Shown: positions 18,981 to 29,155, counted from the stretch's first letter. The stretch is DNA of 64,000 nucleotides from CAWBRY01 sp963791295 (GCA_963791295.1 CAWBRY010000004.1:1054001-1118000); one strand, 5' to 3'. Notes: generated from the letters alone by a model not told the origin. Numbers and translations are program-made.

Positions 18981-20255
18981 ATGACCGAACCGCAACCACA
19001 ATTGGTCTCAGCCGCTCAGGATTTTGTTTCAAATATTTTTCTCACTAAAGTTAATAAAAGCTTCAAGTATCATAATCTAGAACATACCAAAGGTGTCGTG
19101 ATGGCTGGTGAAAAGATGGCTGACTATTACCAATTGCAACCAGAGGACAGGACAGCTGTTTTGATTGCAGCCTGGTTCCACGATACTGGTTTCAGCAGTG
19201 GAGAATCCCATGGTCATGAAGCCACCAGCATCCGACTCGCCACTACCTTTCTACAAGACCATCATGCCGAGCCTTCCCTGATCCAAAAAGTAACCTCTTG
19301 CATTGAAGCAACCCGGATGCCCCAATCTCCTGTCAGCCTGATCCAGCAAATCCTTTGTGATGCTGATCTTTTCCACCTGGGTACAGACGAATTTAGTGTA
19401 AAGAATGAACAACTCAGGCAAGAATTATCAGAATTTTCGAAAGATGAGTTGACCAGGAAGAAGTGGCGTAAGATGAACATTACCTTTCTTGAAAACCATA
19501 AATATTTTACTGATTATGGCCGGAGAAAACTTCAACCGGTAAAAGAAGAACATCTCCTCGAATTAAAAGAAAAGACCGATGGCGGTAAGAAAGGGAAGAA
19601 AGAGAAAAAGGATGAGGAATTATTGGCGCCATTCGTAGAAGATATGAATAAGGATCCGGAGGCCAAGAAGAAAAAGGATAAAGAAAATCAGACGGAAAGA
19701 GGGATCTCAACCGTATTTCGTATCATGGCGAATAATCACGCGAGCCTGAGCCAGATGGCCGATAGCAAGGCCAACATCATGATCTCCGTAAATGCCATCA
19801 TCCTTTCTCTGCTTATTTCCAATCTCGTTCGTCACCTCGATGAGAATCACAACCTCATCATACCGACCATCATGCTCGTATTGTCATGCGTTTCGGCAAT
19901 CATTTTCGCTGTTTTGGCTACCCGGCCGAATGTATCTCATGGAACATTCACTAAAGAAGATATCCAAAAGAAGAGCACAAACCTGTTGTTCTTTGGAAAC
20001 TTTCACAATATGACTCTTCCGGACTATGATTGGGCGATGAAAGAGATGTTGGGGGACAGGGACTATCTCTATGGCAGCATGGTAAAAGACCTTTATTTCC
20101 TGGGTGTGGTCCTCGCTAAAAAATACCGCTACCTCCGCATTTCTTATAATATTTTCATGTATGGATTGATCATTTCCATGCTGACATACGGCGTTGTTAT
20201 GGCTAACGAAGCATTCTTTGTAGACACCACGGTGCAGCCTGTTCCTGTCGGCTAG
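18981..20255 (+). CDS. HD phosphohydrolase domain fused to Pycsar-type transmembrane effector (PycTM-like)
   Basis: This protein has 424 residues from ATG 18981; ATG 18963 would add six. The N-terminal HD domain shows YHNLEHT (about 30), AAWFHDTGF (HD near 67), a following GHEA and DADLFHLG, matching a metal-dependent nucleotide phosphohydrolase. A lysine-rich linker (about 190-235) leads to a C-terminal region beginning RGISTVFRIMANNHASLSQ. That region has membrane spans near 262-281, 291-312 and 388-408, the pattern of the Pycsar effector family (PycTM, formerly DUF5706). In known Pycsar systems a cyclase makes cCMP or cUMP that triggers the membrane effector during phage infection. No cyclase gene adjoins. 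The HD domain could degrade or bind the signal; that is inference. Confidence 0.85.
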   Translation: MTEPQPQLVSAAQDFVSNIFLTKVNKSFKYHNLEHTKGVVMAGEKMADYYQLQPEDRTAVLIAAWFHDTGFSSGESHGHEATSIRLATTFLQDHHAEPSLIQKVTSCIEATRMPQSPVSLIQQILCDADLFHLGTDEFSVKNEQLRQELSEFSKDELTRKKWRKMNITFLENHKYFTDYGRRKLQPVKEEHLLELKEKTDGGKKGKKEKKDEELLAPFVEDMNKDPEAKKKKDKENQTERGISTVFRIMANNHASLSQMADSKANIMISVNAIILSLLISNLVRHLDENHNLIIPTIMLVLSCVSAIIFAVLATRPNVSHGTFTKEDIQKKSTNLLFFGNFHNMTLPDYDWAMKEMLGDRDYLYGSMVKDLYFLGVVLAKKYRYLRISYNIFMYGLIISMLTYGVVMANEAFFVDTTVQPVPVG

Positions 20256-20260
20256 CCCGA

Positions 20261-22105
20261 TTAAAACATTCTGGAAATATGGTCCACTAATTCGCCTTTA
20301 GTAATAGGTACACCCATCACCTTATTGTAACCTACTGCATCCACAAAATATACATCGCGGATGATCTTGATCAGCTGGCCGTTGTTGATCTCGGGTATGA
20401 GTACCTTTTCAAAATTGCGGATAATATCGCCCAGGTTTTTGGGAAATGGTCGAAGATGTCGAAGATGAGCATGGCTTACCGAATACCCCTGCGCCTGTAA
20501 TTCAGTCACTGCCGATTTGATAGCTCCATACGTCGAGCCCCAACCCAACACGAGTAGCTTACCTTTTTCAGCGCCGCTGTCTAGTTTCTGTAGTGAGATA
20601 TAGTCTGCAATGCGGTCCACCTTGCCCTGCCTCACATTTACCATGTGTTGATGGTTGTCGGGATCATAGCTGATATTGCCGGTAATGTCTTGTTTTTCCA
20701 ACCCGCCGATACGATGTTCCAATCCCACTGTGCCGGGAATGGCCCATGAGCGAACCAGCTTTTCATCTCTTTTATAGGGAAGCAAGGTCTCTTCGCCCTC
20801 ATCCAGCGTTCTTTTGAAATTCACTTTGATCTCCGGAAGATCGGCCGATGACGGATATTTCCAGGGTTCAGCACCGTTCGCTATATATCCATCGCTCAAA
20901 AAGATCACCGGAGTCATATGCTGGACTGCAATTCTCACCGCTTCATATACGGCATCGAAACAATCACCGGGAGTAGAGGCAGAAACTACCGGCATGGGAC
21001 ATTCGCCGTTTCTGCCATAATAGGCTTGCAGTAAATCACTTTGTTCGGTTTTGGTGGGAAGGCCTGTAGATGGACCGCCTCGCTGGATATCACAGATCAA
21101 CAGGGGAATTTCCAGCATGACAGCCAGACCCATCGCCTCGGCTTTCAGGGCCATTCCGGGACCCGAAGTGGAGGTTACTCCCAAAGCTCCCCCGTATGCA
21201 GCCCCAATGGCGCTGGTAATGGCTGCAATCTCGTCCTCTGCCTGAAAAGTGCGAACACCAAAGTTTTTATACTTGCTCAGATCATGAAGAATATCGGATG
21301 CCGGCGTAATGGGGTATGAGCCGAGAAACAAGGGCAGTCCACTTTTTTGAGAAGCTGCGATCAACCCGAAAGTAACTGCCTGGTTACCCATGATTGAACG
21401 GTAACTACCCGCTTCCATCCTGGCCTTTTCAACCTTGTATGTTGTAGTAAAAGTTTCGGTCGTATCTCCATAATTATAACCGGCCTGCAATACTTTAAGA
21501 TTACTGTTCAGGATTTCGTCTTTCTTACCGAATTTTTCCTTTAGAAATTGGATGGTGCTATCCATGTCCCGGTTATACATGAAGTATAAGAATCCCAGCA
21601 CAAACATGTTTTTTGCGCGGTCCTTTTCCTTAATGCTCATCGTGAATTCCTTCAGCGCCTCCCGCGTCATCTTGGTCACATCCATTTTGATCAGCTCATA
21701 ATTATCAAGGCTGCCGTTTTCCAACGGATTTTCACCGTCGGGATAATTGGCCAACCGGAGGTTCTTCGAATCAAAGCCGTCTACATTGGCAATGATCTTT
21801 CCTCCCTTTTTGATCGCCGAAAGATTGGTTTTTAATGCTGCTGCATTCATGGCAACCAACACATCACATGCATCACCGGGAGTGAACACGCGATCACTGG
21901 AAAAACGGAGTTGATACCCGCTCACGCCGGGCAGGGTGCCGAGGGGCGCACGGATCTCTGCGGGGAAATCCGGAAAAGTGGCCAGATCAATTCCCAATAG
22001 GGCTGTATTATTTGTAAACTGGCTGCCGGTCAACTGCATTCCATCACCACTATCACCAGCAAATTTGATAACGACGTCCTGTAAAATCTCTTGTTTGCGA
22101 GCCAT
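20261..22105 (-). CDS. korA: 2-oxoacid:ferredoxin oxidoreductase subunit alpha (KorA-type, gamma-alpha fusion)
   Basis: This 614-residue subunit of 2-oxoglutarate or related 2-oxoacid:ferredoxin oxidoreductase would convert the 2-oxoacid and CoA to acyl-CoA, CO2 and reduced ferredoxin with its partner. The N-terminus holds the gamma domain (FAGDSGDGMQLTGSQF, residues 9-24). The alpha domain carries ITSTSGPGMALKAEA-type and GPSTGLPTKTEQSDL motifs. I start at ATG 22105 because a consensus -7 element lies 18 bases upstream and the longer reading starts upstream of that element. The beta subunit with the thiamine diphosphate site usually adjoins but is not found here. The gene converges on the HD-Pycsar gene with a 5-base gap. 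Exact substrate is not determinable. Confidence 0.88.
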   Translation of the reverse strand: MARKQEILQDVVIKFAGDSGDGMQLTGSQFTNNTALLGIDLATFPDFPAEIRAPLGTLPGVSGYQLRFSSDRVFTPGDACDVLVAMNAAALKTNLSAIKKGGKIIANVDGFDSKNLRLANYPDGENPLENGSLDNYELIKMDVTKMTREALKEFTMSIKEKDRAKNMFVLGFLYFMYNRDMDSTIQFLKEKFGKKDEILNSNLKVLQAGYNYGDTTETFTTTYKVEKARMEAGSYRSIMGNQAVTFGLIAASQKSGLPLFLGSYPITPASDILHDLSKYKNFGVRTFQAEDEIAAITSAIGAAYGGALGVTSTSGPGMALKAEAMGLAVMLEIPLLICDIQRGGPSTGLPTKTEQSDLLQAYYGRNGECPMPVVSASTPGDCFDAVYEAVRIAVQHMTPVIFLSDGYIANGAEPWKYPSSADLPEIKVNFKRTLDEGEETLLPYKRDEKLVRSWAIPGTVGLEHRIGGLEKQDITGNISYDPDNHQHMVNVRQGKVDRIADYISLQKLDSGAEKGKLLVLGWGSTYGAIKSAVTELQAQGYSVSHAHLRHLRPFPKNLGDIIRNFEKVLIPEINNGQLIKIIRDVYFVDAVGYNKVMGVPITKGELVDHISRMF

Positions 22106-22123
22106 CCTGATCTTTTTGTTGCA

Positions 22124-22131
22124 CAAATTTA
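22124..22131 (-). promoter_or_regulatory. -7 element TAAATTTG upstream of korA
   Basis: On the minus strand TAAATTTG matches TAnnTTTG exactly and lies 18 bases before ATG 22105. It supports that start over the upstream TTG at 22150. The 240 bases from here to the divergent M16 gene hold no gene or further signal that I can support. Confidence 0.5.
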
Positions 22132-22372
22132 TGATACTTTGCCCTTGCATTTATGTTTGTCAACTAAAAACCGCCTTCACGGCCCATCTGCAAGCATCCA
22201 TTTCCGACCTTTGGAAGTCTTAAACGAAAAAAACCCCTTCATGTTCGCCCTTGTTAATTTTTGAAAAGAAGAATGCTGACCCACTAGAAAAATCTGTTAA
22301 AGAAATCCAAGCCGCCTATCAAAAACCGCCAGATCACTTTAATTTATTCGATTAACTTCAATCAATAAAAAA

Positions 22373-25219
22373 ATGGTTATGACAATGATGAAAAAATTTA
22401 TTCTGTCGATAGTCACTTGCTTTTTGGGGATCCAGGCTTTCTGTCAAATCCAGCTTACCGATCCTTTACCCCTCGACCCAAATGTGAGGATGGGGAAACT
22501 GGCAAACGGCCTTACCTATTACATTCGTAAGAATCTGAAACCGGAGAAAAAAGTAGAGTTGCGGTTGGCTGTGAATGCAGGTTCGGTACTGGAAGATGAA
22601 GACCAACTGGGACTGGCCCATTTCATTGAACATATGGGCTTTAATGGTTCCAAACATTACAAGAAAAACGAACTGCTTGATTTCCTTCAAAAGATTGGAG
22701 TCGAATTTGGCGCCGATTTGAATGCTTATACCAGTTTTGATGAAACAGTTTATATTCTTCCTATTCCGCTAACCGATACAAGTAACCTGCGCAAAGGCCT
22801 TATAGTTTTGCAGGACTGGGCCGGAGGTGTAAGTTTCGACAACCACGAAATAGATGCAGAGAGAGGGGTTGTCCTGGAAGAAAGTCGCCTTGGAAAAGGT
22901 GCCGACGACCGAATGTTTCGCAAGATCTTTCCTCTGCAGTATGCGGGCTCGAAATATGCCGACCGGATACCTATTGGAAAGGACAGCATATTGAAAAATG
23001 TGAAGTATGATATAGTCAAACGTTTTTATAAAGATTTTTACAGGCCCGATCTTGAAGCCGTCATTATCGTGGGAGACATTGACGTAGCGCGTACAGAAAA
23101 ATTGGTTAAAGAATATTTTTCCGGATTGAAAAATCCGACCAATTCGCGGACAAGGACCCTGGAAAAAGTACCCGCAAGAACCAGCTCTCAATCCATCGTT
23201 GTTACAGATAAAGAAGCTACCAATTTTGTTGTGCAGGTGGACTACCCATCGATGCCCAAAAAAATTGAAAAAACTGTTGGTGATTATCGCCATACCGTCG
23301 TAAAGAATATGTTTACTTCCCTTATTAACGAGCGCTTGAATGAGTTGACGCAGAGCAACAAGCCACCTTTTCTCTTCGCTACCACCAACTTTACCGGTTT
23401 TGCCCGCGACTATGAAAACTTTTCCGCAGTAGCCGTAGCAGCAGAAGGCGGACCTGACACGGCATTGAATAAACTGATGCTGGAGATCAACCGCGTTTTG
23501 AAACATGGTTTTACAGCAGCAGAGTTGGAGAGAGGCAAGAAACAGCAAATGGCTGGAATAGAACAGATATATAACAATCGTGATAAAGAAGAGTCGGCGA
23601 GGTATGCAGAAGAGTATGTTCGGGTATTCCTGCAACAGGAACCCACACCCGGAATCGTTAAGGAATTCGAATACTATAAGCAATTCTTGCCGGGAATTAC
23701 ACTGGAAGAAGTGAATGCAATTGGAGCTCCGCTTAAGGACGACGCAAAATTATTTGTGAGTTTGCAGGGTCCAGCGCAAAGCAACTATGCACTTCCTGAT
23801 AGCGCCACGCTGTTGGCAGTAGCAGAAAATGCATTAAAAGGAGATATTCAGGCGTATGCCGAAACAGCGGTAGCAACAGCTTTGATGAATACAAAGCCAG
23901 AAGCCGGCGCAATCGTCAGTGAGAAAAAGAATGATGTGTTGGGAACGACTGAGATAACTTTTGCCAATGGTGCTAAAGCTGTTCTGAAACCAACCGATTT
24001 TAAGACCGATGAAATAGTGATGACAGCTTTTCGCAAGGGAGGAATTTCGAAATACCCGGCAGAAGACAAGTATAGTGCCCACTATTCTGCTACAGTCGTA
24101 CAGCAAATGGGTATTAGTAATTTCTCGCCGACCGATTTGAATAAATTCCTGGCCGGGAAAATTGCCTCGGCGAGTCCCCGCATCAGTAATTTGAGCGTCG
24201 GTATCAATGGCAATAGCAACATAAAAGACCTGGAGACCATGTTGCAACTAGTCAATCTTTACTTCACTTCTCCAAGAAAAGATGAAACTCTTTACAGTGG
24301 ATGGAAAGAGAAACAAAAATCACAGATGCAATTTGCCATGGCTGATCCACAGACGGCATTTATAGATACTTTTTATCAGGTTCTATACCAAAAAAATGCG
24401 CGGTCGCCCATCATCGTTCCCAGGCCGGAGGATTTTGATAAAATAGATTTAGACAGGTCCCTGGCGATATACAAAGATCAATTTGGCGACGCCACTGACT
24501 TCCATTTTATTTTCACTGGCAGCTTTGACGTGGAGAAAATAAAACCATTACTGTCGACTTATATCGGAGGTCTTCCCAGTCAACATAAGCCGGCATCTTT
24601 TACGGACAACGGCGTTAGACCGGTGCGTGGTGATGTAAAATTCAATGTGAAACAAGGCTCAGAACCAAAAAGCCTTATTGTAGCCACCTATTCGGGGGAC
24701 CTGCCTTATAGCGATGACCTGGCATTGAAGGCGAAAGCATTGGCAGAAATTCTGAATATTAAAATCATTGAGGATTTCCGGGAAAAGATGGGTGCGATCT
24801 ATGGAGGAGGAATTTTCGGTGGAGTAAATAAATATCCCTACAACAATTATTTTTTCGTTCTTCAACTCCCTTGCGGTCCTCAAAATGTCGATACCCTGCT
24901 TAGGGCTGCCACTGCAGAGATCGATGAAATTAGAAAGAAGGGACCCAGCCAGGCTAATTTAGATAAGGTAAAGAAAACCTGGATCGAACAATATAAGGTA
25001 CAGGTAAAAGAAAATAGCTACTGGAGCGGAAAGCTACAGGGTATTTATTTCCAGGGCGATGATCCCAAGTCGGTGATGGATTATGAGAAGCTGGTGAATG
25101 CGTTAACGGTAAATGACATTAAGGCTGTAGCGAATAAGATATTTGATGGAAAGAATGTTATGCAGGCGGTCCTCTATCCGCAAGATTTTGAAGTAAAGGA
25201 AGGAAAGAAAGCTTTTTAG
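22373..25219 (+). CDS. M16 family zinc metalloprotease A
   Basis: This 948-residue pitrilysin-type protease has an N-terminal signal peptide ending FLGIQAFCQ. The active N-terminal half has the inverted zinc motif HFIEH (residues 83-87) within LAHFIEHMGFNGS, and a distal ERGVVLEESR near 165-175 supplying the third ligand. The C-terminal half has the same fold without the zinc motif, as usual for two-domain M16 proteins. It is predicted to degrade peptides in the periplasm. Several in-frame Met codons (22373, 22379, 22385, 22388) precede the signal, so the exact start is uncertain by a few residues. It converges on the TIGR00266 gene, and a second M16 gene lies just beyond. Confidence 0.92.
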   Translation: MVMTMMKKFILSIVTCFLGIQAFCQIQLTDPLPLDPNVRMGKLANGLTYYIRKNLKPEKKVELRLAVNAGSVLEDEDQLGLAHFIEHMGFNGSKHYKKNELLDFLQKIGVEFGADLNAYTSFDETVYILPIPLTDTSNLRKGLIVLQDWAGGVSFDNHEIDAERGVVLEESRLGKGADDRMFRKIFPLQYAGSKYADRIPIGKDSILKNVKYDIVKRFYKDFYRPDLEAVIIVGDIDVARTEKLVKEYFSGLKNPTNSRTRTLEKVPARTSSQSIVVTDKEATNFVVQVDYPSMPKKIEKTVGDYRHTVVKNMFTSLINERLNELTQSNKPPFLFATTNFTGFARDYENFSAVAVAAEGGPDTALNKLMLEINRVLKHGFTAAELERGKKQQMAGIEQIYNNRDKEESARYAEEYVRVFLQQEPTPGIVKEFEYYKQFLPGITLEEVNAIGAPLKDDAKLFVSLQGPAQSNYALPDSATLLAVAENALKGDIQAYAETAVATALMNTKPEAGAIVSEKKNDVLGTTEITFANGAKAVLKPTDFKTDEIVMTAFRKGGISKYPAEDKYSAHYSATVVQQMGISNFSPTDLNKFLAGKIASASPRISNLSVGINGNSNIKDLETMLQLVNLYFTSPRKDETLYSGWKEKQKSQMQFAMADPQTAFIDTFYQVLYQKNARSPIIVPRPEDFDKIDLDRSLAIYKDQFGDATDFHFIFTGSFDVEKIKPLLSTYIGGLPSQHKPASFTDNGVRPVRGDVKFNVKQGSEPKSLIVATYSGDLPYSDDLALKAKALAEILNIKIIEDFREKMGAIYGGGIFGGVNKYPYNNYFFVLQLPCGPQNVDTLLRAATAEIDEIRKKGPSQANLDKVKKTWIEQYKVQVKENSYWSGKLQGIYFQGDDPKSVMDYEKLVNALTVNDIKAVANKIFDGKNVMQAVLYPQDFEVKEGKKAF

Positions 25220-25230
25220 CATCCCCTCCC

Positions 25231-26034
25231 TTACCCTCGTCCATCAAACAAATTCCCTAATCCGCCAAGGACGCTTCCTTCTTCCTTACGGTGCCAGGTA
25301 CCGTATTCAACAATGCGACCAGCGAGCCGGCTGATCGGCAATGATTGTATCCATACCTTGCCCGGACCTTTCAAGACAGCAAAGAATAACCCTTCGCCGC
25401 CAAACATCCAGTTCTTAATTCCTTTTACGAATTCAATATCGAAATCAATGGTGGGCATATAAGCCACTACGCAACCTGTATCTACTTTGAGAATTTCACC
25501 GGCAGCCAGCTCCCGCTCAATTACATAACCTCCTGCATGGAGAAAAGCCATTCCATCTCCCTCTATTTTTTCCATGATAAATCCTTCACCGCCAAAAATT
25601 CCTGTCCCCAATTTTCTCTGGAATTGAATGCCTACACTCACACCTTTGGCGGCGCAAAGAAAGACGTCTTTCTGTCCGATGATCTTACCTCCGAGCTGTT
25701 GAAGGTCCATAGCGATGATCTTTCCTGTATAAGGAGCCGCAAAACTGACTTTCTTTTTTGTCTGCGACACATTCGTGAAACCCGTCATAAATAAACTTTC
25801 ACCAACGAGCACTCTCTTGCCTGCACTCACCAGCTTGCCCAAAAAACCCGTGGGTTGTTGCGCCGATCCGTCGCCAAACATTGTCTGCATGTGGATGCCA
25901 TTGTCCATCATCATCATGGCTCCGCTTTCTGCAATGGCGCTTTCATTGGGATCCAATTCTATTTCAACAAATTGAAGCTCTTCGCCGTAGATCTTATAGT
26001 CAATTTCATGGTTGCTGCGGGTTGTCGTGCTCAT
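25231..26034 (-). CDS. TIGR00266/AIM24 family protein
   Basis: This 267-residue protein matches the TIGR00266 (AIM24-like) family, a beta-rich fold whose molecular role is unknown. Typical features are ESAIAESGAMMMMDNG near residues 28-43, the GGEGFIMEKIEGDG turn near 148, a repeated second half with LKVDTGCVVAYMPTIDFD, and a late GLFFAVLKGPGKVWIQSLP stretch. No signal peptide or membrane helix is visible. It is encoded between the two M16 protease genes on the opposite strand, separated from the first by 11 bases. The neighbourhood gives no firm functional clue. Confidence 0.88.
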   Translation of the reverse strand: MSTTTRSNHEIDYKIYGEELQFVEIELDPNESAIAESGAMMMMDNGIHMQTMFGDGSAQQPTGFLGKLVSAGKRVLVGESLFMTGFTNVSQTKKKVSFAAPYTGKIIAMDLQQLGGKIIGQKDVFLCAAKGVSVGIQFQRKLGTGIFGGEGFIMEKIEGDGMAFLHAGGYVIERELAAGEILKVDTGCVVAYMPTIDFDIEFVKGIKNWMFGGEGLFFAVLKGPGKVWIQSLPISRLAGRIVEYGTWHRKEEGSVLGGLGNLFDGRG

Positions 26035-26293
26035 AGATTTATTTTTATTTAGGTTTAAACAAATTTGGTAAAACCTTTTCTATTGAAAGCCGGTTTGGAG
26101 TTTATTTTAACTAATATTTTCGTCATGCGGTTTTCAACAGCAACCCCGTCACTTTTCATGACAACTTCATGACTAAAGACCCGCCATCTCCTTTGCAACG
26201 GCCCATCTAATTGATAAATGGTGAGGGGATGAGCAGCCTATTTCTTTACTTTGCCGACTACCTGAAGGTAATTTTTCCTTTTTTAAAAATAGT

Positions 26294-29155
26294 ATGATTA
26301 TGAAACAGCGATTCCTCCTTTTGTCGGCTTTATGCCTGTTGTTGGTTAATGTGAGCTGGAGCCAGGCCAAGCTTGTTGAAAAAATCACCAAACAGGGAAA
26401 CGAAATTGTGATCCCATACGAAAAATATGTCTTAGCTAATGGGCTTACGCTTATCGTCCATGAAGATCATAGCGACCCTGTCGTACACGTGGACGTTACC
26501 TACCATGTAGGTTCAGCCCGTGAAGAAATTGGGAAATCAGGGTTTGCTCATTTCTTCGAACACATGATGTTCCAGGGAAGTGATCACGTTAGTGATGAGC
26601 AACATTTTAAGATCGTTTCAGACGCCGGTGGGACTCTGAATGGAAGCACTAACCGCGATCGGACAAATTATTATGAAACAGTTCCCAATAATCAGCTAGA
26701 GAAAATGATTTGGCTCGAAGCAGATCGCATGGGCTTCTTGCTGGATGCTGTCACCCAGAAAAAATTTGAAATACAGCGTTCCACGGTGAAGAATGAAAGA
26801 GGACAGAACTATGATAACCGTCCTTACGGGTTGGTAGCCGAAAAAGCGTACAAGACTTTGTATCCTTATGGCCATCCGTATTCCTGGCTGACGATCGGCT
26901 ACGTGGAAGATCTGAATCGCGTTGACGCAAATGATCTGAAGAACTTCTTTCTCCGGTGGTACGGACCGAATAATGCAACGGTAACTGTGGGTGGAGATGT
27001 AACTCCTACCCAGGTAGTGAAGCTGGTTGAAAAATATTTCGGACCGATACCGAAGGGGCCGGAAGTGACGCAGGTAGTTGTTCCTGCAGCTCAGTTGGAC
27101 CAGGACCGCTATGTTTCTTTTACAGACAACTATGCCAAGCTTCCTTTGCTGGGTGTGGCGTATCCTACAGTTCCTTTATTTCATAAGGACATGGGAGCAT
27201 TGGCCTGCCTGGCACAAGTGTTGGGCCAGGGGAAAAACTCCATCCTTTATCAGCAATTAGAAAAGAAGCAATATGCGTCTCGTGCCATCGCTAGTAGTCA
27301 ATTATCCGAATTGGCCGGCGAGCTCATCGTGCAAATGATTCCTTTACCCGGAAAAACTTTGGCACAAATGGATTCACTATACAGGAATGCACTGGATTCA
27401 TTCGAGGTACGGGGAGTAACTGAGGATGATGTGGCTAAGTTTAAGGGAAATATTGAAGCACAACAGATCAACGGACTTCAAAGCGTCTCGGGTAAGGTCA
27501 CACAGTTGGCCTACTTCCAAACATTTTCCGGCAATCCAAATAAGATTGCCGACCTCATCAAAATGTATACTTCTGTAACCAGAGAGGATGTGATGCGGGT
27601 CTATAATCAATATATCAAAGACAAGCACGCTGTCTTCATCAGCGTGCTTACCAAGGGAAAGGAAGATATGATAGCTGCCGCCGACAATTTCAAAATAGAT
27701 TCCGGTCATTACACCGCCCCGGACTACGGATATGCGGGATTGAAATATTCAAAGGCAACGGATGTATTTGATCGCAGCAAATTACCCGGCACCGGTTCAA
27801 ACCCTACGGTAAAAGTTCCTAAGTTCTGGCGTAAGGATCTCGCCAACGGTGCTAAGGTGATTGGAACAGAAAGCAATGAACTGCCTATTGTGACGATCAC
27901 GATCACCATTCCCGGTGGACATTTATTGGAAGCGACTGATACGGCAAAGTCTGGTCTGGCGAGTTTCTTTGCAACGATGATGAATGAGGATACGAAGAAC
28001 TATACCGCGGAGAAAATCTCCGTTGAATTGCAGAAATTAGGTTCAACTGTGGAGGTGAACAGTGCCCTCGACGGCATTGTATTCCGGATTCAATCCTTGA
28101 GGAAAAACCTCGATAAGACTCTCGCGCTGGTTGAGGAACGAATGTTGAACCCACAGTTCACTGAATCTGCTTTTACAAGGAACCAGAAACAGATCCTTGA
28201 AACTTTTAAGCAAATCAAATCGCAGCCTGCATCCGTTGCCGATGAAGTGATCGCTAAAATAAACTACGGTCCTAATAATATATTAGGAATGAGTGAAAAT
28301 GGCACCGAGTATACAGTGGCGAATTTTACGTTGAAAGACATTGACGGATACTATAAAAAGAACATGACATCAAGAGAAGCAAAAGTCGTGATCGTTGGAG
28401 ATGTGAAAGAATCAGAAATTGTTCCCAAACTTGCCTTCCTTGATAAACTTCCCAAAACCAAGGTTGAAATTCCAAAGGTAGATGCAGAACCGCTCCCGAT
28501 AGAACAGACTCGGGTTTACATTGTGGATATACCCAAGGCTGCTCAATCGGAATTCAGGATTGGATATGCTACAGGTTTGAAATACGATGCTACCGGCGAT
28601 TATTACAGAGCGAGGTTAGTGAATTATCCATTGGGCGGAGATTTTAATAGTCGCGTGAATCTAAATCTTCGGGAAGCTAAGGGCTGGACCTATGGTGCGC
28701 GAAGTAGTTTTACAGGAGATATCTATAGTGGAGCTTTTGGATTCAGTTCTGGTATCCGCGCAGACGCTACCGATAGCGCCTTAACGGAGGTGATGAAAGA
28801 ATTGAAGAACTATGCTGATAACGGAATTACTGATGGTGAGCTAGCCTTCATGAAGAATTCCCTGGGCCAGCGGGATGCGTTGAACTATGAAACGGGATTT
28901 CAAAAGGCGGGTTTTATAGGTCGCATATTGGATTATAATCTTCCTGCAGACTATGTCGATCAGCAAAACAAGATCCTGGCAAAAATCACGAAGGCGGAGA
29001 TCGATGCCGTGGCTAAAAAATTATTGCATCCGGAAAAAATGAACATTCTCCTGGTGGGTGATAAGGCTAAAATTTTGGAAAATGTGAAAAAGTTGGGTTA
29101 TCCTGTAGTTGAACTGGACGTGAATGGAGCGCCCGTTGAGAAAAAGGCCTTCTAA
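26294..29155 (+). CDS. M16 family zinc metalloprotease B
   Basis: This 953-residue second M16 protease has a signal peptide ending NVSWSQA. The zinc motif HFFEH is at residues 86-90 in FAHFFEHMMFQGSD, and the distal glutamate lies in VKNERGQNYDNRP. The C-terminal half, including NLREAKGWTYGARSSF, is the non-catalytic partner domain. It shares architecture with protease A but differs strongly in sequence, so the two are not recent duplicates. A TACTTTG sequence about 40 bases upstream resembles a -7 element one base short. A strong hairpin terminator follows the stop. Confidence 0.92.
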   Translation: MIMKQRFLLLSALCLLLVNVSWSQAKLVEKITKQGNEIVIPYEKYVLANGLTLIVHEDHSDPVVHVDVTYHVGSAREEIGKSGFAHFFEHMMFQGSDHVSDEQHFKIVSDAGGTLNGSTNRDRTNYYETVPNNQLEKMIWLEADRMGFLLDAVTQKKFEIQRSTVKNERGQNYDNRPYGLVAEKAYKTLYPYGHPYSWLTIGYVEDLNRVDANDLKNFFLRWYGPNNATVTVGGDVTPTQVVKLVEKYFGPIPKGPEVTQVVVPAAQLDQDRYVSFTDNYAKLPLLGVAYPTVPLFHKDMGALACLAQVLGQGKNSILYQQLEKKQYASRAIASSQLSELAGELIVQMIPLPGKTLAQMDSLYRNALDSFEVRGVTEDDVAKFKGNIEAQQINGLQSVSGKVTQLAYFQTFSGNPNKIADLIKMYTSVTREDVMRVYNQYIKDKHAVFISVLTKGKEDMIAAADNFKIDSGHYTAPDYGYAGLKYSKATDVFDRSKLPGTGSNPTVKVPKFWRKDLANGAKVIGTESNELPIVTITITIPGGHLLEATDTAKSGLASFFATMMNEDTKNYTAEKISVELQKLGSTVEVNSALDGIVFRIQSLRKNLDKTLALVEERMLNPQFTESAFTRNQKQILETFKQIKSQPASVADEVIAKINYGPNNILGMSENGTEYTVANFTLKDIDGYYKKNMTSREAKVVIVGDVKESEIVPKLAFLDKLPKTKVEIPKVDAEPLPIEQTRVYIVDIPKAAQSEFRIGYATGLKYDATGDYYRARLVNYPLGGDFNSRVNLNLREAKGWTYGARSSFTGDIYSGAFGFSSGIRADATDSALTEVMKELKNYADNGITDGELAFMKNSLGQRDALNYETGFQKAGFIGRILDYNLPADYVDQQNKILAKITKAEIDAVAKKLLHPEKMNILLVGDKAKILENVKKLGYPVVELDVNGAPVEKKAF

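Noticed and set aside
22150..22150. Upstream TTG start for korA (and similar TTG starts at 40442 and 62434)
   Set aside because: These TTG codons lie in or upstream of -7 elements, so transcripts would not include them; downstream ATGs fit the families and signal peptides.
22769..23683. Long open frame (304 codons) on the strand opposite M16 protease A
   Set aside because: It lies wholly within a well-supported protease gene, is rich in Cys, Phe and Ile with no domain pattern, and has no promoter or start signal.
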